NCBI GenBank assembly: GCA_021792015.1 | Contig: JAJYVM010000080.1 | Location: forward strand, 1 to 11,944 | From: Bacillota bacterium | Lineage (GTDB): Bacteria > Bacillota > Sulfobacillia > RBS10-35 > JAJYVM01 | Direction: 5' to 3' | DNA: 11,944 nt | Shown: positions 1 to 7,350 of the stretch, one piece after another | Layout of the letters: each line of letters begins with the position of its first letter | How positions within the stretch are numbered: the stretch's first letter is position 1 | Notes under the pieces: model-generated | Databases searched by the model: none | Told to the model about the DNA's origin: nothing | Seen by the model: only the letters and a program-made list of their open reading frames with translations | Made by a program: the position numbers and the translations under genes

Positions 1-215
1 TGTCGATGATGTTCTGCCGGACGAACTTGCCTATGGCACCCAGGATCGTCAGCATCAGCTCGCCGGCGGGGTCGTTGAAGTCCATGGCCTCGCTGACGGA
101 GCGAAGCTGGACGCCGAGCTTCTCAGCTCCTGAAGGAGCAGGAGAAGGTCCAACGGCTCGCGGAAGAGCCCAGGACATCGGCGTCCGGGTCAGATCGGCG
201 ATCTCCGCTCATAGA
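1..215 (-). pseudogene. Serine site-specific recombinase relic, frameshifted and cut by window edge
   Basis: Reading the minus strand gives the second half of a serine recombinase catalytic domain. One frame gives DLTRTPMS, a second gives LFREPLDLLLLLQEL, and the first frame resumes with EKLGVQLRSVSEAMDF followed by NDPAGELMLTILGAIGKFVR and QNIID at the left edge. This matches the family pattern in which a DRLTR motif is followed by a Leu-rich helix, a 'KLGV..RSVSE..D...P.G.LM..ILG' block and the start of the long E helix. At least two frameshifts are visible. The right-hand one, near position 125, is repaired by adding one G (ctg-gag-aag). No intact reading frame exists and the N-terminal nucleophile region is not recognisable. 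It could be a phage-type or resolvase-type enzyme; the family is clear but the subtype is not. The rest of the gene lies outside the window. Confidence 0.75.
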
Positions 216-537
216 GCGGCTCAGTTGCCCTCTGAGTGCCGAGCGGATCTTCCCGTCGAGAACTACACCAGCAACGTTCGGGCAGCTTTGTCAACAGGGA
301 CGCGCCTTTGGCGATCGTACGACCGCGGACGCGACGGGGGTGAGCTGCCCGGCGGGCAGTGCAGGAGATCATAGGCACGGGGGTTCAGCGCCGCGTTGAT
401 GGCATGCCACAACACCACCACGGCGATAGCGAGCCCACCCGCTTCGAAAGGAATGGCGGCCACGCGGATCGGATGCGTGAGCGCCTCATAAACCATTTCC
501 CCGAGGCACCGGGATCACGACCGGCAACATCACCATC
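216..537 (-). other. Degenerate stretch with a hydrophobic peptide remnant
   Basis: No intact gene is visible. On the minus strand an open stretch (263-496) encodes VYEALTHPIRVAAIPFEAGG followed by LAIAVVVLWHAINAALNPRA, which looks like a loop and one transmembrane helix of a real membrane protein. An upstream peptide (MVMLPVVIPVPRG) sits in another frame, so the original gene seems frameshifted. I do not recognise the family. It directly follows the GDT1-like fragment and may be the join of two decayed genes. Confidence 0.35.
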
Positions 538-624
538 TCATGGTCATGACGGTAACTGCGTCTTGTCGCCGAGTTCGGCGATCAGCACGAGGCCAAACGC
601 GGCCCAAAGCGCGTGCCAGTCCAG
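538..624 (-). pseudogene. GDT1/TMEM165-family transporter stump (UPF0016)
   Basis: The minus strand encodes LDWHALWAAFGLVLIAELGD followed by KTQL, which is the first transmembrane helix and signature E-x-G-D-K-T motif of the GDT1/TMEM165 family of cation (Mn2+/Ca2+) transporters. After KTQL the frame ends (PS-stop), while another frame continues AVMTM as expected for the family, so there is a frameshift at about 550. Nothing resembling the remaining helices follows. The expected initiator Met is a CTG codon (622-624), with GGGGGTG upstream as a possible weak ribosome site. Only about 30 of the 90-200 residues usual for the family remain. The motif supports the family assignment well; the fragment cannot be functional. 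Confidence 0.6.
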
Positions 625-1230
625 CGGGGAAGACACCCCCACGGAGTCATACGATGGCGTTGGGCGGGGAATGCCGGACGACGGTGCTGCCGCTACATAC
701 CGCAGGATCAACAGAGATGCGGTCCCCGATTTGGTCGAGATCCCATTCGACACATCACGTAGACGCCAGAATACCGCTTGCCAGACACCGGCGCCCGCCA
801 CAACCACACCCCAGGCCCGGCGCCGTAGCGGACGGTCGCATTCATGTCGTCGTCGAAGTCGTCGTCGAAGTCGTCGTCGAACGTACCCGCAGCCTCGATC
901 GGGGTCAGAATCAGGGGGCGGCCGGAAGGGGTCTCGGATCCCCGAAGCACGCGAAGACCTCCAACAGCCGCTGGCGCTCGACCTTCAGGTCGGCCTCCGC
1001 GCGCTTGCTCGCCCGGGAGGACGCAGCGTGCACGATTCAGGCCAGCTGCTGGGCGGCCCTCGTCATGCGTTGTGATCTCTAACGTGTCTTCTCCATGACA
1101 CGCAAGGGCCGCATGTCGCTCAACACGGTGTCAAACCCTTCAGGTCGCCCTTGAACGGGCCCAGGTGGTGCCGGAGACCGTGGCCAGACAGTCGGGCGGG
1201 TTCCGATGCACGGCGGCAAGCGGCACCCGC
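625..1230. other. Degenerate stretch without an intact gene
   Basis: No convincing intact gene is visible on either strand. Protein-like minus-strand patches occur. From ATG 1066 the reading MTRAAQQLA runs into TGA (1037-1039) and continues IVHAASSRASKRAEADLKVE, then RQRLLEVFA, in the same frame; this looks like a helical peptide with a nonsense mutation. Next comes SETPSGRPLILTPIEAAG with three FDDD repeats. Near 1090-1150 there is an EGFDTVLSDMRPLRVMEKTR-stop patch. None is recognised. The plus-strand Arg/Ser-rich readings are antisense products of the repeat. Confidence 0.4.
847..882. repeat. Three tandem copies of a 12-bp unit
   Basis: The unit tcgtcgtcgaag occurs at 847-858 and 859-870, and a copy with one change (ending aac) at 871-882. 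Read on the minus strand it encodes FDDD three times, an acidic peptide inside a degenerate stretch. It is a simple repeat that probably arose by slippage; no function is implied. Confidence 0.9.
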
Positions 1231-1237
1231 CTTCACA

Positions 1238-3058
1238 TCACCTCGCCGACTCCTGAAGCAGCCCACCCTTGCGCGCCTCGTCGTGCAGGGCGCGCAACTG
1301 GCGGTGCCGCAACAGCAGTTCCTGGACATAGGACCGCCACTCTACGGCCTCCCCCACGCTGGCGGCGACCCCGCCGGCCGCCGCCAGCCAGCGTACCGCC
1401 TGCTGGTAGGTGTGCCGCTGGCGACCGGCGATCGCCATGTCCGCAAGCTTCTTGTAGAGGCGTACGGCCTGATGCGGCAACGATTCGGACGCCGCCTGCG
1501 CCACTCGGGCCAGGGTCTCCGGCCAGACGAAGTACGGACCCGGACGCGGCTCTACTGCCGCGAGTGCCCCGACCACGTCGCCCTCGGCCAGCAGGATGTC
1601 GACCGAGAGTTGCACATCGTTGCGTATGGTGGTGAGCAGGTCCGAGCGTGTCTGTGTCCAGACGCCCATCGCCTCTGCCGCTGTCCGTGCGTTGTCGTAA
1701 AGTGTCCTGCTTGCCGCGCGGGAGAAGGCTCGAACAAACAGATCGAGGGCGACGGCATGCTCTCCCCGCTCTACGTGACGCTCACCGAGCCAGGTGGCGA
1801 GATCTGCGGAAAAATCTTCGGCCAGCCGGCGTCCGACGTACTCCGCCGCCCGTTCCGCCTCGCCGGCCTGCCGCAGGCGATCGGCGAACTGGAGCTGGCG
1901 ATGCGGCCTCCACTCCTTGCCCTCGGTCTCCGCAGCCGCGACCGCGTCGTCATAGCGACCGAGGTCCATCAACCCTTCGATGAGCCGATCCGTCAGGCCA
2001 AACCGCCGGCACTCCGCAAGGTGGGCCTCGGCGTCCAGCGTGTCTCCGAGCAGGTCGAGCAGCAACTCTGCACGTTCGTCCTGCTGCCAGGGGCTGTTTC
2101 GCCGCCGTCCGCGCGTCTCCAGATCGGCCCGGAGCAGCGCGACCACGCGGGTCCGCTCCTCTGGCGTGCACTGATCCATCAGGACCTCCGGGACGTCCGC
2201 GGCGATGTCGAAACCGCCCGCGTCCACGTCTCCGATCCAGGCGGTATAGAGCGCGTCCACCACATCCCGGCGCAGCCCGCCGTCGGCCCCCCGAAGCATG
2301 GCCCTGAGACCGGCGACCGCATCCCGCAGGGCAGCCGCCACCTCCCCCTCGTCGTCGACGCCCTCCACCCGGGGCAACCCGGCCTCCAGCACCGCCCGGT
2401 ACACGGTGCAGGCCGCACCCGTCGAGCCCGCCTTGCGATATCTGCCGGCAAGCTCGACCAGGGCGCGCACCTCTTCCAGGGCCGTGCGCGCGCCTCGCCC
2501 GTCGTCCGCAGCGGCATCCAGAGCCGCTTCAACCCTGCCGCGGATGTGCTCCGCGGAAACGGCGGCGGCATCCACCGCCCGATCAGGTACGGGAAGCGGC
2601 AAGTCCAGCAGGTCTTCCAGCTCCGGCGCCCGCTGCAGCATCATCTCGACGAGGGCGACAAGCTCGGCCTTGGACCGGGAGCGGAGGTCCCCCGACCGTT
2701 CCGCCGCCTCGGCAAAGGCCTCGCGCCGGAGCAGCCAGGTCAGCAGAAGGGCGACAGCGTGCTTGCAGAAGCCACCCCGCGGGCAGGTGCAGACGACCTC
2801 CACCTCGCCGCGCCGTCGAATCCGAGCTGAGACACGGTACGGCTCCGCGCGCGAGCCTTCGCACAGCGCCCGCAACCAGTCCCCGTCGCGAACCGGAGAC
2901 CGGATGGCACCGGCTTGGAAGTAGGCGACCCCTCGGACGAAACTGGTCTCCCCGGCAAGCGCCCGCACACGCGCCTCTGTCAGGGCACCCGGCGCGGCGC
3001 GTCGCCCCAGCGGGACCCGCCGCGCCATAACGAGGCGGATGTTCCCGGAAATGCGCAT
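1238..3058 (-). CDS. SWIM zinc-finger domain protein with helical-repeat C-terminus
   Basis: This is a 606-residue protein. Residues 90-100 read CTCPRGGFCKH, the CxCxnCxH SWIM zinc-finger signature (C90, C92, C98, H100), at the usual place after an N-terminal strand-rich segment. The remaining 500 residues are Ala/Leu/Arg/Glu-rich helices arranged like TPR-type repeats. The C-terminal part (YKKLADMAIAGRQRHTYQQA, then LLLRHRQLRALHDEARKGGL) is typical of bacterial SWIM proteins of unknown function. SWIM fingers bind DNA or protein partners; the target here is unknown. The start at 3058 is preferred because AAGGGG (3069-3074 complement) lies 10 nt upstream. Met11 is an alternative without a good ribosome site. 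The gene is divergent from the broken TPR gene. No frameshift was seen, which contrasts with the flanking relics. A nuclear-type or eukaryotic function should not be assumed. Confidence 0.9.
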   Translation of the reverse strand: MRISGNIRLVMARRVPLGRRAAPGALTEARVRALAGETSFVRGVAYFQAGAIRSPVRDGDWLRALCEGSRAEPYRVSARIRRRGEVEVVCTCPRGGFCKHAVALLLTWLLRREAFAEAAERSGDLRSRSKAELVALVEMMLQRAPELEDLLDLPLPVPDRAVDAAAVSAEHIRGRVEAALDAAADDGRGARTALEEVRALVELAGRYRKAGSTGAACTVYRAVLEAGLPRVEGVDDEGEVAAALRDAVAGLRAMLRGADGGLRRDVVDALYTAWIGDVDAGGFDIAADVPEVLMDQCTPEERTRVVALLRADLETRGRRRNSPWQQDERAELLLDLLGDTLDAEAHLAECRRFGLTDRLIEGLMDLGRYDDAVAAAETEGKEWRPHRQLQFADRLRQAGEAERAAEYVGRRLAEDFSADLATWLGERHVERGEHAVALDLFVRAFSRAASRTLYDNARTAAEAMGVWTQTRSDLLTTIRNDVQLSVDILLAEGDVVGALAAVEPRPGPYFVWPETLARVAQAASESLPHQAVRLYKKLADMAIAGRQRHTYQQAVRWLAAAGGVAASVGEAVEWRSYVQELLLRHRQLRALHDEARKGGLLQESAR

Positions 3059-3533
3059 TCATCCCACACCCCTTCGGTAGGTCGATGCCATCTCCGAACG
3101 TGCCTACGCCACGCGGCGACAGCGGCCCTGCCAGTGCGGCCGAGCGGCGACTATGGGAAGCGGGATGTCCGCGCCACATGCGCTTCTCCGGGAACTCGCC
3201 GCCAGGTGGCCGTCACTTCGCCCAAGCGGCCGTTCGGCGGGAGCAGGCGAACCCGTCCCCGCCCCAGCGGCCAGGCGCCTCGGATCAGCGCGGCAACGCA
3301 GCCACGTCTCGCTTCAGGGAATCGACCGGGCGGCTGCCACCTGCCTGTGCCGTCGCCTCGGACGCAGAGGGTACCCATGCCCGTGGTATCGTCGTGGCGC
3401 GTATCTCGGGTGCCGCAACAAGGTTCCCACGGGGGCAGTGAGGTGCCGCCCGGCCGCGAACGGCAGCGACCGCGGTCCCCGGGGGTCGCCAGCCTACCGA
3501 GTGCGCCGGCCGGAGAGGAGAAGGCGAACACCC
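3059..3533. other. Intergenic region between divergent SWIM gene and TPR pseudogene
   Basis: No gene is supported in these 475 bases. It should hold the promoters of both divergent genes, but I see no -10/-35 pair good enough to call. The right end carries a purine-rich ribosome-site-like stretch, ggagaggagaagg (3512-3524), just before the ATG of the broken TPR gene. Open readings on both strands here are compositional. Confidence 0.5.
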
Positions 3534-4100
3534 ATGCCGGTCATCGCCAACGGTCTGAATCCGAAGCATGCGGCCCTCTGAAAGATGCAGACCTGGACGA
3601 GCGGCCGGGCGCAGCCCACGTGGCGGGCGGAAGGAACGCCGGATCGCGGCGCTACCCCTGACCGATCTCCTGGCGATCGATTCCGCGGGCCTCGACGACT
3701 GGCAGCGTTGCCTCGTGGCCGAGCGTCTGGTCGGAAGGCGGCGAACCGCCGAGGCCCTGCGTGTCCTCGCGCCGGTGGGAAGCAGTGGAGATTGGCATCC
3801 GGCCATCCCTACCTCGACGCGTTCCAGGGCCTGTCCGAAGCGTGGCGCGAGGCCGGTGCGCCGGATGGCCGCATCAAAGTGTTGGAGCGCTCTCACGCTT
3901 ACGCCAGGGCCAAGGACCCGGCGAACGCACGCATGTGCGGGCTCGACCTCGCGGAGGCGCTCTGCGCCGGGGATCGTGTCGACCGGGCCCTGGGTATCTG
4001 TGCCAAAGAGATCGGCACGGAGCCGCTGGACCCCTGGCTCTCGTCCTGCAGTTCGCGCCGAAAGGTTGCTGCCGAGCAGTCCGCGAGGGCCGAGGCGGGC
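3534..4100 (+). pseudogene. TPR-like protein gene broken by at least three frameshifts
   Basis: The ATG at 3534 follows AAGG at 3521-3524. Protein-like sequence passes through all three frames in order: MPVIANGLNPKHAA; then LKDADLDERPGAAHVAGG; then RKERRIAALPLTDLLAIDSA with GLDDWQRCLVAERLVGRRRT and AEALRVLAPVGSSGDWHP; then HPYLDAFQGLSEAWREAGAP, RIKVLERSHAYARAKDPA, GLDLAEALCAGDRVDRALGI and EIGTEPLDPWL. The second half has the helix-turn-helix spacing and the 'EAL...GR.DRAL......EP.DPW' pattern of tetratricopeptide repeats. After DPWL the reading fades; CSSRRK and, in another frame, GCCRAV might be a decayed Cys-rich (SEC-C-like) tail, which is only a guess. At least three indels separate the segments, so no full-length product is made. 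Its original partner or role is unknown. Confidence 0.7.
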
Positions 4101-4298
4101 ACCGCGACCCCACTGCAGCCCCCACATCCGCCGCAAGCGCAGGTTCCGCTGTCCCGCCGCAGGTCGGCGTCCCCGGAGCGGGCGGGGCTTTCGCTGCCGA
4201 CGAACACGATCTGGTGCCGGCATCCGCCCGTTGGACTCCCCATGGCCCCTTCGCCCGCCAGCGGCGGGCTGGCAATGCCAACGGTCGCGCCGGCCGTG

Positions 4299-4328
4299 TT
4301 TACCTGGCTCGACCGGTCGCTGGATAAA
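4299..4328 (+). promoter_or_regulatory. Possible sigma-A promoter for the YgaP-like gene
   Basis: TTTACC (4299-4304) and GATAAA (4323-4328) lie 18 bp apart. Each matches four of six consensus bases. The predicted start of transcription would lie inside the 18-bp tandem repeat that follows. Read by eye; weak. Confidence 0.3.
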
Positions 4329-4363
4329 CTGACCTTGGACAGATCACTGACCTTGGACAGATC
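4328..4363 (+). repeat. Perfect 18-bp tandem duplication upstream of a ribosome site
   Basis: actgaccttggacagatc occurs twice, head to tail, at 4328-4345 and 4346-4363 without a mismatch. The second copy abuts AAGGAGG (4364-4370). It would lie in the 5' leader or core promoter of the small membrane protein gene, so it could be a duplicated operator, a leader element or a recent slippage product. Confidence 0.95.
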
Positions 4364-4378
4364 AAGGAGGCGGGGAAC

Positions 4379-4591
4379 ATGTCCGTCGCGCGCTTTTTCG
4401 CCACTGCGACCGGTCGCTGGTTGAGGGCCGTGCTTGGCGCCGTGCTGGTGGTGTTCGGGTTCCTGGGAGCGCCCTGGTGGGTTCCGAGCCTGGGCGTGGT
4501 CTTCATTATCGTGGCAGCGCTCAATGTCTGTGCTTTGGCCGTCCTTTTTGGCGGCCCCTTCAACGGGCGCAAGGCGCGGGCTCCTGTTTGA
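4379..4591 (+). CDS. Small two-helix membrane protein, YgaP/DUF2892-like
   Basis: This 70-residue protein starts at an ATG placed 8 nt after a perfect AAGGAGG (4364-4370), the strongest ribosome site in the window. Residues 1-14 are a short basic amphipathic segment (MSVARFFATATGRWLR). Two hydrophobic helices follow, at about 15-30 (AVLGAVLVVFGFLGA) and 36-57 (PSLGVVFIIVAALNVCALAV), and then a polar tail, LFGGPFNGRKARAPV. Length, 'R.LR..LG' start, short polar turn and the 'LNVC...LFG.PF.GR' end fit the DUF2892 (YgaP-like transmembrane) family, whose members are inner-membrane proteins of unknown role, sometimes fused to rhodanese domains. No rhodanese is nearby. It appears monocistronic, with its own leader containing the tandem repeat. 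Confidence 0.8.
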   Translation: MSVARFFATATGRWLRAVLGAVLVVFGFLGAPWWVPSLGVVFIIVAALNVCALAVLFGGPFNGRKARAPV

Positions 4592-4892
4592 GCACCCCTC
4601 GCCGTGACCGGGTCGCCGGGCCGCGGCGGTGGCCGGCGCCACCACGCGGGACGGCGTGGCCGGACGTTTGTGAGACCAGGATCACCATGCGGTGGCCAGC
4701 CTGACGACTGCATCGTCCTTGTGGCGCATCTCGCCGAGGCGCGCGGGACCGAACGCGGCACCACGCGCGCCGACTTCGAGAGGGGCGATCTCGCGCACGA
4801 CGCCCGGTCCCGCCGGCTGCGGAACCGGGCAAGCGGCGGTCCCGCGCAAGCGGGCCGCCGTCAAAAAGAGGGCGGGTTCGGAAGCCGGCGCC
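4592..4892. other. Intergenic region with hairpins, no supported gene
   Basis: I see no intact gene. Short inverted repeats are frequent: GGTGGC/GCCACC around a 4-nt loop (4628-4643), GCCCGGT/ACCGGGC (4802-4830) and the longer one annotated at 4835-4859. None is followed by a T tract, so no intrinsic terminator is called. A minus-strand peptide within 4682-4864 (VREIAPLEVGARGAAFGPAR, then LGEMRHKDDAVVRLA) looks coding-like and may be a relic of an unrecognised protein. Confidence 0.4.
4835..4859 (+). other. GC-rich stem-loop with GCAA tetraloop
   Basis: GGCGGTCCCGC and GCGGGCCGCC pair over 10 bp with one bulged T around a GCAA loop. GCAA belongs to the stable GNRA class. It is followed by tcaaaaag on the plus strand, not by T residues, so it is not a standard intrinsic terminator in either direction. 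It lies about 35 nt before the putative MFS promoter. Confidence 0.5.
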
Positions 4893-4901
4893 TGATAGAA
4901 T
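4893..4901 (+). promoter_or_regulatory. Possible extended -10 promoter for the MFS gene
   Basis: TGATAGAAT reads as an extended -10 element (TGn plus TAGAAT, five of six consensus bases). No good -35 lies at the right distance, which extended -10 promoters tolerate. Transcription would start near 4908, just before the GAGGGAGG ribosome site at 4913-4920. Confidence 0.35.
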
Positions 4902-5003
4902 GATGCCTACCTGAGGGAGGCGTGGCCGACGGCGCAGGCGGCCGGGGCGCGGCAGGGGGCGGGCTGGGGCCTCCCCGTATTCGCCGTCATCATCGGTTCC
5001 TTC

Positions 5004-6491
5004 ATGAGCATCCTCGACTCCACCATCGTCAATGTGGCCATCCCCACGCTGCAGTCGAACTTCGGTGCCTCGACCGACCAGGTGCAGTGGGTCGTGACCA
5101 TCTTCCTGCTGGCCCTCGGCATCGTGGTGCCCGTGAGCGGCTGGCTGGCCGACCGCTACGGGATGACGCGCGTGTACATCGCCTCGCTCATCATCTTCAC
5201 GGCCGGCTCGGCCCTCTGCGGGCTCAGCACCAGCCTGACCGAGTTGATCTTCTTCCGCCTGCTGCAGGGCGTCGGCGGCGGTCTTCTGGCACCGATCACG
5301 ATGGCCATGGTCTACCGGCTCGTGCCACGCGAGCGCATCGGAACCGCCATGGGCATCTACGGGCTCACCATCGCCTTCGGACCCGCGCTCGGTCCGTCGC
5401 TGGGCGGCTACCTGGTCCAGTACGTGGACTGGCGCCTGATCTTCTACATCAACGTCCCCATCGGCATCCTGGGTGTGATCCTTGCGAGCGCGGTCCTGCC
5501 GCCCTTCGCCGGCGACAGCAGCAAGCCGTTCGACCTGTGGGGGTTCGTGACGTCGGCGACAGGATTGGGCCTTCTTCTCTACGGCCTGACCGAGGGCCAG
5601 ACCTGGGGCTGGACCTCCGAGGCCAGCGTCCTTGTGCTGATGGGCGCCGCCTGGATGCTGACGCTCTACATCGTCATCGAGCTCACGACGCCCAATCCCC
5701 TGCTCGACCTGCGCATCTTCCGCTACCGGGTGTTCAGCCTCAGCTCCGTGCTGGTCGTGGTGACCGTCGTCGCGCTCTATGCCGGCAGCTTCTACGTCCC
5801 CCTGTACATGCAGGAGGTGCAGGGCTACGGCGCCTTCGCGACCGGCCTCACCCTGATGCCGGCCGCCCTGCTGATGGGGGCGACGATGCCGTTCTCCGGC
5901 CGCCTCTACGATGCGGTGGGCGCCCGCGTCCCGGCGGTCATCGGCATGGTGATCGTCGGCGCGGCGACGCTGCTCTTCCTGCGCATGACCGCGGACACGA
6001 CCAGCAGCACGATCTCCGTCTGGATGGCCATCCGGTCGCTTGGCCTGGCCATGGCCATGATGCCGGTGATGACGGCCGGCCTGTCCGTGATCCCGACGCA
6101 GGAGATCGGGCGCGCCTCCGCCATCAACAACATCATCCAGCGCACCGCGGGCTCGCTGGGGCTGGCGGTGCTGACCTCGATCTACTCCAACGACTACGCC
6201 CAGCAGACCGCGAACCTGGCCAGCCACGTGACCCGCACCAGCCCCGGGCTGACCGTACTCATGCAGCGGGCGGCCGCCACCGTCAGCCAGGTGGTGCCGT
6301 CCTTCGCGGCAAAGGACAGCGGGCTGCTGGTCATCGCCCGGGCCATCTCCAACCTGGCCTTCACGACAGCGATGCACGACGTGTTCGCCTACGCGGCGAT
6401 CTCGGCGATCGTCGGCGCCGTGCTGGCGATCTTCCTGCGCGAGCAGCGCCACGGCGGCGGGCGCGGACGGGCAAGCGTCAGCGTGGAGTAG
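5004..6491 (+). CDS. MFS drug exporter, DHA2 (EmrB/QacA) family; 5' end probably frameshifted
   Basis: The protein is 495 residues from the first in-frame ATG. It has SILDSTIVNVAIP in TM1, motif A GWLADRYGMTR at 46-56, motif C GIYGLTIAFGPALGPSLGG at 117-135 and the DHA2 signature WRLIFYINVPIG at 143-154, followed by many more hydrophobic helices. This is the 14-TM H+-coupled drug/metabolite antiporter family of the cytoplasmic membrane; the substrate cannot be read. Starting at 5004 loses half of TM1, because the same frame upstream encodes WGLPVFAVIIGSFM, yet no ATG, GTG or TTG exists between the stop at 4896 and 5004. GTG 4922, just after GAGGGAGG, starts another frame that would join perfectly if one G were removed from the GGGGG at 4955-4959. 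So either a sequencing or real indel is present, or an unusual start is used. Its 3' end overlaps the convergent hisJ-like gene by 14 nt. Confidence 0.9.
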   Translation: MSILDSTIVNVAIPTLQSNFGASTDQVQWVVTIFLLALGIVVPVSGWLADRYGMTRVYIASLIIFTAGSALCGLSTSLTELIFFRLLQGVGGGLLAPITMAMVYRLVPRERIGTAMGIYGLTIAFGPALGPSLGGYLVQYVDWRLIFYINVPIGILGVILASAVLPPFAGDSSKPFDLWGFVTSATGLGLLLYGLTEGQTWGWTSEASVLVLMGAAWMLTLYIVIELTTPNPLLDLRIFRYRVFSLSSVLVVVTVVALYAGSFYVPLYMQEVQGYGAFATGLTLMPAALLMGATMPFSGRLYDAVGARVPAVIGMVIVGAATLLFLRMTADTTSSTISVWMAIRSLGLAMAMMPVMTAGLSVIPTQEIGRASAINNIIQRTAGSLGLAVLTSIYSNDYAQQTANLASHVTRTSPGLTVLMQRAAATVSQVVPSFAAKDSGLLVIARAISNLAFTTAMHDVFAYAAISAIVGAVLAIFLREQRHGGGRGRASVSVE

Positions 6492-7341
6492 GGCCCGGCT
6501 CGTCGGGCCGCCCCAACCGCACGAACACGTCGTGGGCCCGGCCCACCTCGGCGACGGCATGCGCGTCGGAGCCGTACACGAGGGGGATCCCCCGCGCCCG
6601 GGCGGCCGCGAGCACGTCCGGCGGCGGATACGGCTGGCAGCACAACTCCTTGAAGAGGCCGGCCATGTTGGCGTCCAGGGCGTAGCCGCGTGCGGCGACC
6701 TCGTCGAGCACGGCGGCGATGGCCGCCTCCACGACGGGGCTTGGCTCGCCGGCCTCGGGGAAGCGGCGCCGGAACTTGTCGCAGAGGCTCAGATGGCCGA
6801 TCCGGGTGGGCTTATGCGGTCCCAGGTCGCAGCGCACGGCCTCGAGGACCAGTTCGTAGTAGGCCCGCTGAAACGCGTGGAATCCTCCGTAATGCCGCAC
6901 GAGCCCCTCCACCACGTCCGTGGGCGCCATATCCACGCAGCGCACGCCGCCGGCACCCGGCATGAAGTGCACGGAGAGCAGGGCGTCATCCAGGAAGGGT
7001 CCGTATTCCCTCAGCAGGGCGCGCGTCCAGGCCTCGTCCCCGGGCAGGTAGTCGACCTCCAGTCCGATCAGCACCCGGATGCGGTCGCGGTACCGCGCCT
7101 GCAGCGTCCGCATGTCGCGCACATAGTCGTCGAGCTGATCCTCGCCCATCGGGATCTCGTCGAGCGCCCCGGGCGGGTACGGGCAGCGGGCGATGAAGGT
7201 TGCCGGCAGCGGCGGGTGCTCGGACACGGTATACGTGTCAAAGCCGAGGGCGATGGCGCGCTCGATGTACGCGGCGGTGGGCTCGCCGCTGCCGTGGCGG
7301 CAATAGTGGGTGTGCGTGTGCCCGTCGCGCATGCCGGCCAT
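6478..7341 (-). CDS. hisJ: PHP-domain histidinol-phosphatase, HisJ family
   Basis: This 287-residue protein is close in length and motif order to Bacillus HisJ, which hydrolyses L-histidinol phosphate to histidinol in histidine synthesis. Metal-site residues of the PHP fold are present: DGHTHTHYCRHG (H8, H10, H16), SEHPP (E41, H42), GLEVDY (E95), SVHF (H125), IGH (H183) and GSDAH (D259, H261). The start at 7341 follows GAGGGCGG, and that ribosome site overlaps the stop codon of the hydrolase upstream, 9 nt away, so the two are probably co-transcribed and coupled. No other his gene is in the window. The role could therefore be histidine synthesis or dephosphorylation of another small phosphate ester; the family assignment is firm, the substrate less so. 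Confidence 0.88.
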   Translation of the reverse strand: MAGMRDGHTHTHYCRHGSGEPTAAYIERAIALGFDTYTVSEHPPLPATFIARCPYPPGALDEIPMGEDQLDDYVRDMRTLQARYRDRIRVLIGLEVDYLPGDEAWTRALLREYGPFLDDALLSVHFMPGAGGVRCVDMAPTDVVEGLVRHYGGFHAFQRAYYELVLEAVRCDLGPHKPTRIGHLSLCDKFRRRFPEAGEPSPVVEAAIAAVLDEVAARGYALDANMAGLFKELCCQPYPPPDVLAAARARGIPLVYGSDAHAVAEVGRAHDVFVRLGRPDEPGPTPR

Positions 7342-7350
7342 CGTCCGCCC

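Noticed and set aside
847..882. Possible CRISPR-like array
   Set aside because: Three directly abutting 12-bp units without spacers are a simple tandem repeat.
844..1098. Ser/Arg-rich plus-strand protein at the trinucleotide-like repeat
   Set aside because: It arises from the 12-bp tandem repeat read antisense; no ribosome site or family resemblance.
1151..2830. 559-codon open frame on the plus strand opposite the SWIM gene
   Set aside because: It mirrors the SWIM gene in a high-GC codon pattern, shows no domain, and the minus-strand reading has a clear SWIM motif and ribosome site.
4040..4090. SEC-C zinc motif at the end of the TPR pseudogene
   Set aside because: CSSRRK and GCCRAV lie in different frames and need a frameshift plus missing cysteines; too weak to call.
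4835..4859. Intrinsic terminator after the YgaP-like gene
   Set aside because: The stem is strong but is followed by tcaaaaag, with no T tract in the needed direction, and it lies over 240 nt after the stop codon.
4560..6560. 666-codon open frame on the minus strand across the MFS gene
   Set aside because: The product is His/Gly/Arg/Asp-rich low complexity, antisense to conserved MFS motifs; a typical GC-driven shadow.
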